NCBI GenBank assembly: GCA_964035015.1
Contig: OZ035997.1
Coordinates: 12,725,536-12,789,535, forward strand
Direction: 5' to 3'
Length of the DNA stretch: 64,000 bases
Origin: Corallium rubrum
Lineage: Eukaryota; Cnidaria; Anthozoa; Scleralcyonacea; Coralliidae
The stretch's first letter is position 1, and each line of letters begins with the position of its first letter. Shown piece after piece: positions 21,171 to 29,942 of this stretch. Below the pieces are notes generated by a model that saw only the letters and a program-made list of their open reading frames with translations, did no database searches and was not told the origin of the DNA. The position numbers and the translations under genes are program-made.

Positions 21171-21230
21171 AAAAGCACCGAATGAAATGAAGTTTGACCA
21201 CTTAAGACAGCTATGGCTTTCCATAGAGTG

Positions 21231-21922
21231 CCTCGGTCGACGTTGTTGCTTCGCGTATTTGCTAGTAATTGTGTCTGAATTTCTTCTGACCTGCTTTCGC
21301 CAAAATCAGTCAACTTACAGACAATGGGCTCGAGGTTAAAAGCCGCCACAAGATCATCACTGTCTGCTATGTAGCAATAATGTGTGTTAGACACCAATAC
21401 GTTTGATGTCTTCATATCCCGATGGTAAACATTTGACTCGTGCAAATATTGTAATCCACTGACCACATCGTAAGCGATCTTTCGGTACAGGGACGGCGGA
21501 AAGGCATCGGTGGCATCGGTCTCGTCCAAGTAGCCAAGAAAATCCTGCAGGCTGCTGACGTGCTTGTCGCTATCTGGACAAAAGGGTTTAAACTGAAAAG
21601 ATACAAACTCCATCATAATTGCTGGCGGCTCGATACACACTCTCTTAAAAGGGACCACATTCTTGTGATTTAGACTTTGAAGTAGCCTGGCTTCCTTAAA
21701 AAATCGTTGTTTTTCATCAGATCTGGAGGATGGAAGCAGTTTTTTAACAACGACCTTTCTGGTGTTGCTAAATGATCATTTCTGAAAGAGGCGAGCAAAA
21801 CTGCTCCGAATGCCAATTTCGCTGGTATCCGAGAGTTCTGTCCACGAAAATGTTTCAAGACCTGCCGTGAATCTCTGATAAGAAACCTTAGCCTTTGATA
21901 AAGAAGGGAGCTTGAACGACAT
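21231..21922 (-). pseudogene. protein kinase-like gene, N-terminal part
   Basis: Minus strand, starting at ATG 21922 (MSFKLPSLSKAKVSYQ). A glycine-loop-like region is spread over two frames ('SDTSEIGI' and 'FGAVLLASFRND'). 'KVVVKKLL' (candidate ATP-contacting Lys) follows in the third frame, so two small frameshifts lie between about 21860 and 21740. The remainder is open: 'NVVPFKRVCIEPPAIMMEF', 'HRDMKTSNVLV' (catalytic loop Asp) and 'KLTDFGES' (metal-binding Asp). At 'DRGT' the foldback transposon begins, and the APE part lies at 17487-17567. The catalytic residues are present, but frameshifts and insertion make it a pseudogene. The absence of introns over ~690 bp may mean retrocopy or a large exon. 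Confidence 0.75.
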
Positions 21923-22047
21923 CTTGTGATGAACGCTCTAACGGTTTATCTTACCAAGCGCTTTAATCCAAGATATGCATTATTTTTATGTTTGACCAAA
22001 CTGTTTTAACCTACTTTAGCTGTGTTTTGATGGTAGTTCTTGGCAAG

Positions 22048-23163
22048 TTAAACAACGTAAATCTGAAAGCCGGTCGAATTACTTGGGCTATTTGTACTTT
22101 GCCAGCCACTCTGCAAGTGTTGCTGATGCATTGGAACGGGGGAGACAAGAAGCAAGTTAGGTTGAGACGGGACAAGCAATGCAGGTGGATGTACCCGAGC
22201 AGGCAATGGTTGCTGAGGTGGGACAACTACTGCTGGTGGATGTACCATAGCAGGCAATGGTTGCTGAGGTAGGACAAGTGTCGGAAGAGGTGCTGAAGCA
22301 GAATCGTTTTCTTGTAGGATATCGACCACTTCGGTTACAGTGGCCTTTACTTTGTTTGTTTTCTTCCGTTTGCTAGGTTTCTTCCCAGCGTTCTTTGGTC
22401 CGCTTCCCAGAGCCATCTTAAGTACTTTTGGCCCCCTTCGAGATCGTTTGTACCATTGCAGGTATTCTTGCAATGAACCCCGAACATGTGCTACTGCTAA
22501 AATATGTTCGCAAATGTCTGTTGAAAAATTCACACAACTTCGATCGCATTTAAGACAACCGCCTTTTCCAGGGGTAACGCAGTGGATTGTGTTCCCAAAG
22601 CCAGCGACAACAAAAGACCCATCAGAAGCTCCTGGCTTTGGTACTGCGTTGTTGGGCGTTCTCACCAAGTCGTTTGCCTTGCGAAACATAGTTTGAAGGA
22701 TTGCTGAAGGAACGGTCGAGATTCCTGTTCCAGAAGCGGTTACTGAGAGAAGCGGTGCAGATGACGAGGACTGAGTATCAATCTTGCCTCTTTTACTGGA
22801 AAGATCGTTCTTGCATTCCATGCCACTCTTTACAAACTTTTCAATTTTTGATCTCTTTTCCTCAGGGTTCAATTCACTCCACTTACTTTCGTCAACCGCG
22901 AGATGTTGAAATTCTGGTCGAACTTCGTATGGCCCTTTGCCAAATACTGCGCGGTCCTCGTTACGAAATTGTGTCTCCACAATGTTCCGCATTTCATCTA
23001 CAAATTCATGTGGCTTTTTCGGATCAAACTTTAAGGCGTGTTTGATCATGAAATTTGCTGCTTCCGGGTCATTGTTGGTATACTCTTTCGGCCCATTCGG
23101 GGGATTCCCAAGTCCGGCTTCGATTCTGATTGGCTTGAGCATAGACTCTTTGACGTGGGTAGC
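22048..23163 (-). CDS. C-terminal exon of a SWIM-like zinc-domain protein (MULE-type transposase related)
   Basis: Minus strand. The frame opens after a splice acceptor (TTTTTTAG at 23164-23171), continues into 'ATHVKESMLKPIRIEAGLG' and is uncut to the stop at 22048. A helical region ('YTNNDPEAANFMIKHALKF') precedes a Cys/His cluster at about residues 207-230 ('GGCLKCDRSCVNF' then 'DICEHILAVA'), which resembles the SWIM zinc finger of Mutator-like transposases and their host-derived relatives. The C-terminus is basic, then Pro-rich with an internal repeat ('PLPAMVHPPAVVVPPQQ'). The catalytic part would be in upstream exons, which I do not find here. It may be a domesticated or relict transposase. 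Confidence 0.6.
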   Translation of the reverse strand, partial: ATHVKESMLKPIRIEAGLGNPPNGPKEYTNNDPEAANFMIKHALKFDPKKPHEFVDEMRNIVETQFRNEDRAVFGKGPYEVRPEFQHLAVDESKWSELNPEEKRSKIEKFVKSGMECKNDLSSKRGKIDTQSSSSAPLLSVTASGTGISTVPSAILQTMFRKANDLVRTPNNAVPKPGASDGSFVVAGFGNTIHCVTPGKGGCLKCDRSCVNFSTDICEHILAVAHVRGSLQEYLQWYKRSRRGPKVLKMALGSGPKNAGKKPSKRKKTNKVKATVTEVVDILQENDSASAPLPTLVLPQQPLPAMVHPPAVVVPPQQPLPARVHPPALLVPSQPNLLLVSPVPMHQQHLQSGWQSTNSPSNSTGFQIYVV

Positions 23164-23386
23164 CTAAAAAAGCGGTAAATTTCGTAAGTTTTTGTTTTAG
23201 CAAATTATGCAATCAAGTGACACACCTTGACACATCTTCAGTTAAATTAGTAATTCGGTGTAGTGTACTGTTTATACCTTTCTATCCCGTGAGCTGCTTG
23301 ACGTGAGTGAGTAGGCCTACGTGAAAATCTAGTCAGGATCGTGACTATGTAATCGAGTGAAATGCCCAATATCATTTATAATATAC

Positions 23387-23950
23387 CTATTTCAGCTAGA
23401 TGCCAGGGCCGAGTTGTTCAAAACCCGATTCAGTACTAATCCTGGGTTTAAATTTAACTTGCTTTTTTATATTTTGGTATTTTCTGTCTAATGATTTCAT
23501 TTTACACTTTGGAAGCAATTTCAAATATTGCAATTTCTGCTCATTCCGGTTATATGACTTATTAACTTATTAACTGAAAGAAAAACAACATTTTACAAAT
23601 TTTACAAAGTCCGCACCCCGCACCCCGGCACCCCGCATCCCGCACCCCGCACCCCGCACCCCGCACCCCGCACCCCGCACCCCGCACCCCGCACCCCGCA
23701 CCCCGCACCCCGCACCCCGCACCCCGGCACCCCGCATCCCGCACCCCGCACCCCGGCACCCCGCATCCCGCACCCCGCACCCCGCACCCCGCACCCCGCA
23801 CCCTGCACCCCGCGTTTTCCACCAAACCGTGAACAACGGTTGTTGTTTCATCAAGCAGTAACAACTTGTTGAAACAATGATGAACAATGTTGTTCATTTA
23901 TCAATGTTGTTCACATATGTCAACAAGTTGTCACAGCATTGTTCAGGCAA
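23387..23950 (-). repeat. dispersed repeat with expanded GCACCCC minisatellite (copy 2)
   Basis: Inverted copy of 16060-16445. Its GCACCCC array (23612-23812, about 28 units) is several times longer than in the first copy. Past the array lie short GTTGTTCA/TGAACAAC palindromes up to about 23970. Confidence 0.85.
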
Positions 23951-24024
23951 CAATGCTGTAACAACTTGTGAGATTTTTACGCGTGTACATGATCAAGTTA
24001 GGAGCAGGTCGTGGAAGTATAATA

Positions 24025-24320
24025 GATCAAACACGAGTTTGAGTGTTTCATCAGGAGTTCCAAACACGAGAAAACAAATGAAAACCGAGGTTTTTATTGA
24101 GTTCCCTGATGCAACACGATAAACGAGTGTTTGATCTTGCTTCTCAAACAAGTATTCGTGTCGCGATTTGCGGTGTTTTCTCACATTGATTTCAATATGA
24201 AGATTAAGAAATGTGATCCCGTTCACTAGGAAGTTTCATACAGGTTTTCATTGGCTGTCAAAACTCATGCATGTGATGTGGTAATTCATGAATGATTAAT
24301 GAGTTTGAGAATAATGGGGG
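24025..24320. repeat. dispersed MITE-like repeat (copy 2)
   Basis: Shares 'GAGTTTGAGTGTTTCATCAGG' at the start (read in two parts) and 'ATTAATGAGTTTGAGA' at the end with 3447-3862. No ORF. Confidence 0.55.
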
Positions 24321-24702
24321 GCGGGGGGAATGCTCGAGAAAAACAACACACAAAAAATGGAATGATGGTTTAATACAAGAAACAGACCTTTTGTGCGAAA
24401 ACGTCATTTACACATATGTGAAACGATTTTTACGATAAACTATCGAGGTCTGTCTTCTAATGCTAAAAAACTATCGACCTTGAATTTTCTATAAAGCCAA
24501 GAAGTTGCAAATCATGCCCCCTGCTCAGTTTACAAGGCGAACGGCAGACAGTGACAAATATATGTGCCAAAAACTATATTATGCATGCATATAAAGAACT
24601 ATATACGATCTAGGAGGGAGGCTACCGTCGTCCTAGCATCGTGCATGTGGACAGTCATTACATATGTACGCCGAAGTTTGGTGTAAACTTGAAACGAGAT
24701 GA

Positions 24703-24797
24703 AAATGGTGTGGTGTGGTGTGGTGTGGTATGGTATTGTATGGTATGATAAGGTAAAACGAGGTGAGGTATGGTATGGTATGGTATGGTATGGTATG
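24703..24797. repeat. (GGTAT)n / (GGTGT)n array, 5' part
   Basis: Pentanucleotide array into which the gypsy element inserted. It continues on the other side of the element at 29287. Confidence 0.95.
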
Positions 24798-24883
24798 TGT
24801 AGTGTAGTGTACTTCATGTAAGTATAGGAAGATGAACGATTCACTTGAGATTAGAGATTGATAAATACACTTGCGATTCTATA
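24798..24883 (+). repeat. 5' LTR (86 bp)
   Basis: Starts TGTAGTGTAGTGTAC and ends GCGATTCTATA. Identical to 29201-29286. Confidence 0.92.
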
Positions 24884-24919
24884 CTGGCGACGAAGATGGT
24901 TAAATAAAAAAAATACATA

Positions 24920-26158
24920 ATGGCTGCACTTCCCTCGTTCCACGAATTCGATATACAAGACCAGTCCAATCTGGCCATACGATGGGAAAAATATCTGAAA
25001 CGCTTCAACAATTTGATTACCGCCATGAATATTACAGACCCTAGCCGAAGGAGAGCGCTACTGCTGCACTATGTCGGAGAAGATGTTAATGACATATTTG
25101 ATACACTCCCAGATCGCGGTGACGAGAAAGATTTCAAGAAAGCCTGTGAAGCGTTGAATACGTACTTTACACCAAGGAAGAATATTTCGTTTGAAATCTT
25201 CAAATTCCGCAACATGAAACAAGAAGTAGAGGAGACAATTGATGGCTTTCACACGCGGTTACAAATTGCCGCCAAATACTGTGAATTTGGAGAGACTCGA
25301 GAAAAGGAAGTAAAATCTCAAATCGAACTCGGCACTTCCAGCAAGAAACTTCGACGGTATTCGTTTCGTAATCCTACTGTGGAACTCGCTGATTTGCTTA
25401 CTTATGCCCGAACACTGCACGAGACCGAGAAACAAGCCTTAGGAATCGAAAGGAATTCAATTGGAACATCTACTGTCGACGAAGAAGTACATAAAGTCTA
25501 TAGACGGCAGTCTAGACCAAGAAACCGCGAAGCTACAACAAAACCTGAGAAACCTACTAACCAGAACATTGAAAAGAAAACGTGTTACCGTTGTGGAAAT
25601 CCATGGCCCCACAGAGGAAAACCATGCCCAGCAGAAGGACAACAATGCAATTTATGTTTGAAGTTCAATCACTTTGCTCGAGTCTGCAGATCTAGCCAAG
25701 AAAATAGTCAGAATATCGAAGATAAGTCGATTCGTAACGTCGTACCCAAGACAGATGAGAATACTTTACCCGAGGGTGACAACACGTCATCAGATTCCGA
25801 CTCATATCTTTACAGTGTTCACACAACCACCAGTACTCCCAAGAAGAAGAAAAAGAAGAAAAAGAAGAACTTTCATACCAATATTACGATCGGCAATGCA
25901 ACAGTACAATTTCATATTGACAGTGGATCGGCCGAAAATATCATTGACGAAACAACGTATCGAAGAATTGCAAAGAAAACACCTGGTATTCGACTGCTAC
26001 CGTCAAGAAAACGCCTTTTTGCTTTCGCCAGTTCAACTCCGTTACCAATCTTAGGAGAGTTCGAAAGTGTTATCGAATCTAAGGATAGAATGACAACCGC
26101 TAAAATAATTGTTGTCAAACATGCAACTGGGTGTCTACTAAGCGGGGAACATCCATAG
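24920..26158 (+). CDS. gypsy Gag with C-terminal aspartic protease
   Basis: 412 codons from ATG 24920, 37 bp after the 5' LTR. The N-terminal ~200 residues are helical capsid-like sequence ('MAALPSFHEFDIQDQ'). Two zinc knuckles follow: 'CYRCGNPWPHRGKPC' and 'CNLCLKFNHFARVC', the second with the standard CX2CX4HX4C spacing, which bind the genomic RNA. After an acidic linker and a run of nine lysines comes a retroviral-type protease with the 'DSGSA' active site. The ORF stops at 26156-26158. Pol is open from 26104 in the frame one base back. I see no canonical slippery heptamer in the overlap, so the junction is either an unusual recoding site or a one-base lesion. Confidence 0.9.
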   Translation: MAALPSFHEFDIQDQSNLAIRWEKYLKRFNNLITAMNITDPSRRRALLLHYVGEDVNDIFDTLPDRGDEKDFKKACEALNTYFTPRKNISFEIFKFRNMKQEVEETIDGFHTRLQIAAKYCEFGETREKEVKSQIELGTSSKKLRRYSFRNPTVELADLLTYARTLHETEKQALGIERNSIGTSTVDEEVHKVYRRQSRPRNREATTKPEKPTNQNIEKKTCYRCGNPWPHRGKPCPAEGQQCNLCLKFNHFARVCRSSQENSQNIEDKSIRNVVPKTDENTLPEGDNTSSDSDSYLYSVHTTTSTPKKKKKKKKKNFHTNITIGNATVQFHIDSGSAENIIDETTYRRIAKKTPGIRLLPSRKRLFAFASSTPLPILGEFESVIESKDRMTTAKIIVVKHATGCLLSGEHP

Positions 26159-29043
26159 AATTAAATTTGTTGCGAGTTAACATAAACCAGATCCAGGAGC
26201 AAACAACCACGAAAGCTGAGACTTTCACTCCATTTGCTAAAGAGAATAAAGTACCACAGCGTCTAAAGCCTTTGATTGACGAATTTGACGAAACTTTTCA
26301 TGGTGTCGGGAAACTCACCAATGTAAAAGTTCGACTACACATAAATAACGATGTGAAGCCGGTTGTCCAACCGACACGACGCATACCATTTGCTATTCGA
26401 GAAAAGGTGGAGAAAGAGTTGAATAGATTAGAAAGATTGGATATAATCGAGCCTGCACAAGGAGCAACTCCATGGGTAAGCCCTATTGTTGCATTTCCAA
26501 AACCAAATAATCCAGAGAAAATCAGACTATGTATAGACATGCGGTTACCAAATACAGCCATAGAGAGAGAACGACACCCTCAACCCACCATAGATGATCT
26601 CATTACCGATTTGAATGGCGCGTGTTATTTTAGCAAGCTTGACTTAAACTCTGCCTATCATCAGTTAGAACTCGAAGAAAAGTCACGTTACATCACTACC
26701 TTCACAACCCACAAAGGACTTTTTCGGTACAAACGATTGAATTTCGGCACGTCGAGCGCAAGTGAAATTTTCCAGCAAAATGTGCTCAATGGAATAAATG
26801 GTTGTCGCAACATTAGCGACGACATCATTATTTTTGGAAAAACGCAAGTCGAACACGATACTGCATTGCGAAAAGTCCTCGAAGTCGCGAAACAAAGAAA
26901 TTTAAGATTCACATTTGACAAGTGTCAATTCGACCAGAAAGACCTCGAGTTTTTTGGTTATATTTTCTCAGCCAAAGGTATCTCACCTAGTCCTGCCAAA
27001 GTACAAGCCGTCAAAGATGCTCCTATTCCTACCAACGCTTCCGAAGTTAGATCTTTTCTAGGTATGATTCAGTACTGTGGACGGTTTATTCCTAACTTGG
27101 CTATGATCTCTGCACCGCTGCGTATGTTGATTCGAAAGGGAGTAAAGTGGGCGTGGACCGAAAAAGAACAAACCGCATTGGACAGCTTAAAGAATTTGTT
27201 GACAACCGACACCGTAATGGGATATTTTAATCCATCAAAACAAACTGAACTTTACGTTGACGCGTCACCAGTTGGCCTTGGTGCTGTACTATCGCAAACT
27301 ACACCTGGAAAAACAGATACCAAGATTATTGCCTATGCGAGCCGCTCTTTAACGGACGTTGAAAGTCGTTATTCGCAAATCGAGCGCGAAGCTCTTGGAA
27401 TTGTTTACGGAATTGAACACTTTCATTTATATTTATACGGACACAAATTTACACTGATTACGGACCATCGACCGCTCGAATTCATCTATCAAAATCCAAA
27501 GTCTCGCCCTTCCGCCAGGCTTGAACGCTGGTGTCTTCGACTACAAGATTACAACTTTGTTGTCAGGTATCGTCCAGGATCGAAGAATCCGTCAGACTAC
27601 TTATCACGACACCCGCTATCCAAGACCGTGACAACAGATAATTCTGTCGAAGAATATGTCAATTTCATCGCCACAAGCGCTACTCCAATTGCCATGAACA
27701 TTGATGACATCCGTACAGCAACTCGCGAAGATTCCACGCTACAAAAGTTAATCGAAATTATTCAGAAAAACACCTGGCATACGATCAAAGGTGCTGAAAC
27801 ATTTCCAGAAGACTGCGATATCCAAGAATTACAGCGTTTTCGTAAACTACGAGACGAGTTAACCATTACGTCAGATGCAGAGATGGTGTTACGTGGAAAC
27901 AGGATTATTATTCCTAAGAAATTACGACAACAAGCCATAGAATTAGCTCACGAAGGACATCAAGGCCTTGTCAAGACAAAAGAATTAATTCGCGAAAAGG
28001 TCTGGTTCCCCGGGATTGATTTATCGGTTGGGACTTCTGTAAAGAAATGCCTTGCCTGCCAATCCGTTGGATTGCCAAACAAACCAGCCCCATTAGAAAA
28101 CATCGAGATTCCAAAAGATCCATGGGACACCATTTACATAGACTTTCTAGGACCATTTCCTAACGGAAATCTACTTCTCGTTATCATTGATGGTAGAACT
28201 CGTTATCCAGAAGTTGAAATAGTTCGAAATACATCAGCCGAATCTACAATCACACGTCTGGAAAGAGTTTTTGCGACTCATGGATTACCAAACACTATAA
28301 TTACGGACAATGGCCCACCATTCACTAGCCACGAGATTAAGAAATTCATGAGCGAAAACAAGGTAAACCATCGCAAGATCACTCCTCTTTGGCCCCAAGG
28401 CAACGCCGAAGCAGAGAACTTCATGAAGCCCCTCAAGAAATGTATCCAAACTGCCTACGTCGAAAATAAAATCTGGAAAAAGGAGCTCTACAGATTTTTA
28501 CTAAATTATCGCACGACGCCCCACTGTACAACAAAGATCGCACCAGCTACTGCTTTATTTGGCCGTACAATTCGAAACAAGTTACCTGCACTTCCGTCTG
28601 CCATCCAAGACATGTCCAAAATCAACCAACAAATTGACGAAGCCGATCGAGCAGCAAAAGAGAAGAGAAAGTCGTACGCAGACAAACGTCGCGTGGCAAA
28701 GGAACCCCTTCTTGTCGTTGGAGACCAAGTCTTGGTTCAACAGAAAAAGATTAACAAACTAACTCCGCGTTTTGATCCAAGACCATACAAAATCACAAGC
28801 ATCAAAGGAACTATGATCATTGCAGTTCGACCAAACCACATGATTACAAGAAATTGCTCACACTTCAAGTTGTTTATTGGTCATGCTAATTCAAATACCA
28901 AGAGTGATGAAGACGATGACGAACTCAGTGAGACAGCAGGACATACCACAACCATTGAGAATCAAAGAGAAATAGAAGCTGCTAGATATCCAACTAGAAA
29001 CAGGGACAGACCATCGTATTACCATGATGAACAGAACAATTGA
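26104..29043 (+). CDS. gypsy Pol: reverse transcriptase, RNase H, integrase
   Basis: Open from 26104 to 29043 (about 980 codons). Reverse transcriptase: 'KLDLNSAYHQL' (first catalytic Asp) and 'ISDDIIIFG' in place of the usual YxDD, as in some Mag-like elements. RNase H: 'ELYVDASPVGLGAVL' and later 'TDHRPLEF'. Integrase: an HHCC zinc domain ('HEGHQGL' ... 'CLACQ') and a DDE core ('YIDFLGPF', 'TDNGPPF', 'GNAEAENF'). The C-terminal end is basic and resembles the fragment at 2-430. All catalytic motifs are present, so apart from the gag-pol frame question this copy looks competent. Confidence 0.92.
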   Translation, partial: NNCCQTCNWVSTKRGTSIELNLLRVNINQIQEQTTTKAETFTPFAKENKVPQRLKPLIDEFDETFHGVGKLTNVKVRLHINNDVKPVVQPTRRIPFAIREKVEKELNRLERLDIIEPAQGATPWVSPIVAFPKPNNPEKIRLCIDMRLPNTAIERERHPQPTIDDLITDLNGACYFSKLDLNSAYHQLELEEKSRYITTFTTHKGLFRYKRLNFGTSSASEIFQQNVLNGINGCRNISDDIIIFGKTQVEHDTALRKVLEVAKQRNLRFTFDKCQFDQKDLEFFGYIFSAKGISPSPAKVQAVKDAPIPTNASEVRSFLGMIQYCGRFIPNLAMISAPLRMLIRKGVKWAWTEKEQTALDSLKNLLTTDTVMGYFNPSKQTELYVDASPVGLGAVLSQTTPGKTDTKIIAYASRSLTDVESRYSQIEREALGIVYGIEHFHLYLYGHKFTLITDHRPLEFIYQNPKSRPSARLERWCLRLQDYNFVVRYRPGSKNPSDYLSRHPLSKTVTTDNSVEEYVNFIATSATPIAMNIDDIRTATREDSTLQKLIEIIQKNTWHTIKGAETFPEDCDIQELQRFRKLRDELTITSDAEMVLRGNRIIIPKKLRQQAIELAHEGHQGLVKTKELIREKVWFPGIDLSVGTSVKKCLACQSVGLPNKPAPLENIEIPKDPWDTIYIDFLGPFPNGNLLLVIIDGRTRYPEVEIVRNTSAESTITRLERVFATHGLPNTIITDNGPPFTSHEIKKFMSENKVNHRKITPLWPQGNAEAENFMKPLKKCIQTAYVENKIWKKELYRFLLNYRTTPHCTTKIAPATALFGRTIRNKLPALPSAIQDMSKINQQIDEADRAAKEKRKSYADKRRVAKEPLLVVGDQVLVQQKKINKLTPRFDPRPYKITSIKGTMIIAVRPNHMITRNCSHFKLFIGHANSNTKSDEDDDELSETAGHTTTIENQREIEAARYPTRNRDRPSYYHDEQNN

Positions 29044-29200
29044 AAATAAGTAGCAAGTAAGAAAGTTTGTGAAATATCACAGTGAGTTTGTCGAAAAATG
29101 ATATGTGTAAAATAGTTGATATTTGTTACTGATATATATTGTGACAGTATATGTTGCGTTTGAACAGAACATAAATTAAGAAAATGAACATGGGGAGGGA

Positions 29201-29286
29201 TGTAGTGTAGTGTACTTCATGTAAGTATAGGAAGATGAACGATTCACTTGAGATTAGAGATTGATAAATACACTTGCGATTCTATA
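29201..29286 (+). repeat. 3' LTR (86 bp)
   Basis: Identical to the 5' LTR and preceded by the polypurine tract at 29192-29200. Confidence 0.92.
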
Positions 29287-29410
29287 GTATGGTATGGTAT
29301 GGTATGGTGGAGTGAAGTAAGGTAAGGTAGAACGAGGTATGGTATGGTATGGTATGGTATGGTATGGTACGGTATGGTACGGTATGGTATGGTATGGTAT
29401 GGTATGGTAC
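29287..29410. repeat. (GGTAT)n array, between gypsy element and LINE
   Basis: GGTAT repeats with a short GGTAA/GAGGT degenerate part around 29307-29338. It directly abuts the 5' end of the LINE at 29411. Confidence 0.95.
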
Positions 29411-29942
29411 CATTGAACCGCTACAGATTATATCTGATGAAGAATCAGAAAGTGAATTCTCAAACCCAACCCACGCATATGAAGACCAGATTACTGCTTA
29501 CAGATCTGCGCACAAGTCCAAACACCGGAAAACAAGTGAGGCCAATCGAAGATCACGCAGTCAAGTCTCCTTACAAGACCAATCTATCGGTGTCCAATGG
29601 TCCGGTCAACAACGACAACTACCTCGAGCATCCTCAACCTTATCGAATCCAAAGATGCGTAGGGGTCGAGATTCTTGCCAGGAACCAGCCGCTAACAGCA
29701 GAGTAATCAAACCTCAGCGAAAGAAATCTAGAGGACAGCCCAAGGCAAACCCGAACACGCGGAGTCGGGGTTCTTCCCGAGGTTATTTTACCAAAAACAG
29801 AGTGGCACACCAACAACGACATTATCTCGAAAAAAACCCGAAAACGAGCAGCCAAAATTTTTTTCGGGAACGAAAAACGAGCCGCCTGTCCAACGACTGG
29901 CTCAATTACCTAGAATTTGTCCAACACGTTATGAGATCATAA
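29411..29942 (+). CDS. LINE ORF1 C-terminal part (basic, RNA-binding-like; 5' truncated)
   Basis: Open from the microsatellite edge to the stop at 29942. The sequence is rich in Lys, Arg, Ser and Gln ('RKTSEANRRSRSQVSLQDQ', 'QRKKSRGQPKANPNTRSRG'), as expected for a nucleic-acid chaperone-like ORF1 tail. It overlaps the ORF2 frame by 211 bases. Within the overlap, at 29855-29861, the bases A AAT TTT are read in the ORF1 frame as the end of one codon and two full codons, the canonical form of a -1 slippery site. Confidence 0.6.

Larger units (their letters stand above)
17573..21225. mobile_element. 3.65-kb foldback DNA transposon with SAM and HTH genes
   Basis: The ends are TATGGAAAGCCATAGCTGTC and its reverse complement. 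The flanks are GAGTG at 17568-17572 and 21226-21230, a 5-bp duplication confirmed by the kinase frame it interrupts. The left arm (17573-18582) and right arm (19838-21225) are inverted copies: end, 21-bp minisatellite, then the start of a SAM-domain gene. The middle (18583-19837) holds a minus-strand HTH gene fragment and an ATATTAC-type microsatellite. The layout parallels the element at 3908-5593. No catalytic transposase domain is present. Confidence 0.85.
24798..29286 (+). mobile_element. complete Ty3/gypsy LTR retrotransposon with 86-bp LTRs
   Basis: 4,489 bp. Two identical LTRs (24798-24883 and 29201-29286), a primer-binding-site position starting right after the 5' LTR (CTGGCGACGAAG), gag-protease, pol, and a polypurine tract GGGGAGGGA just before the 3' LTR. 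GTATG occurs on both sides (24793-24797 and 29287-29291), a 5-bp target duplication that cannot be fully separated from the surrounding GGTAT repeat. Very short LTRs and this ORF order resemble the Mag clade. Identical LTRs indicate a recent insertion. Confidence 0.92.
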
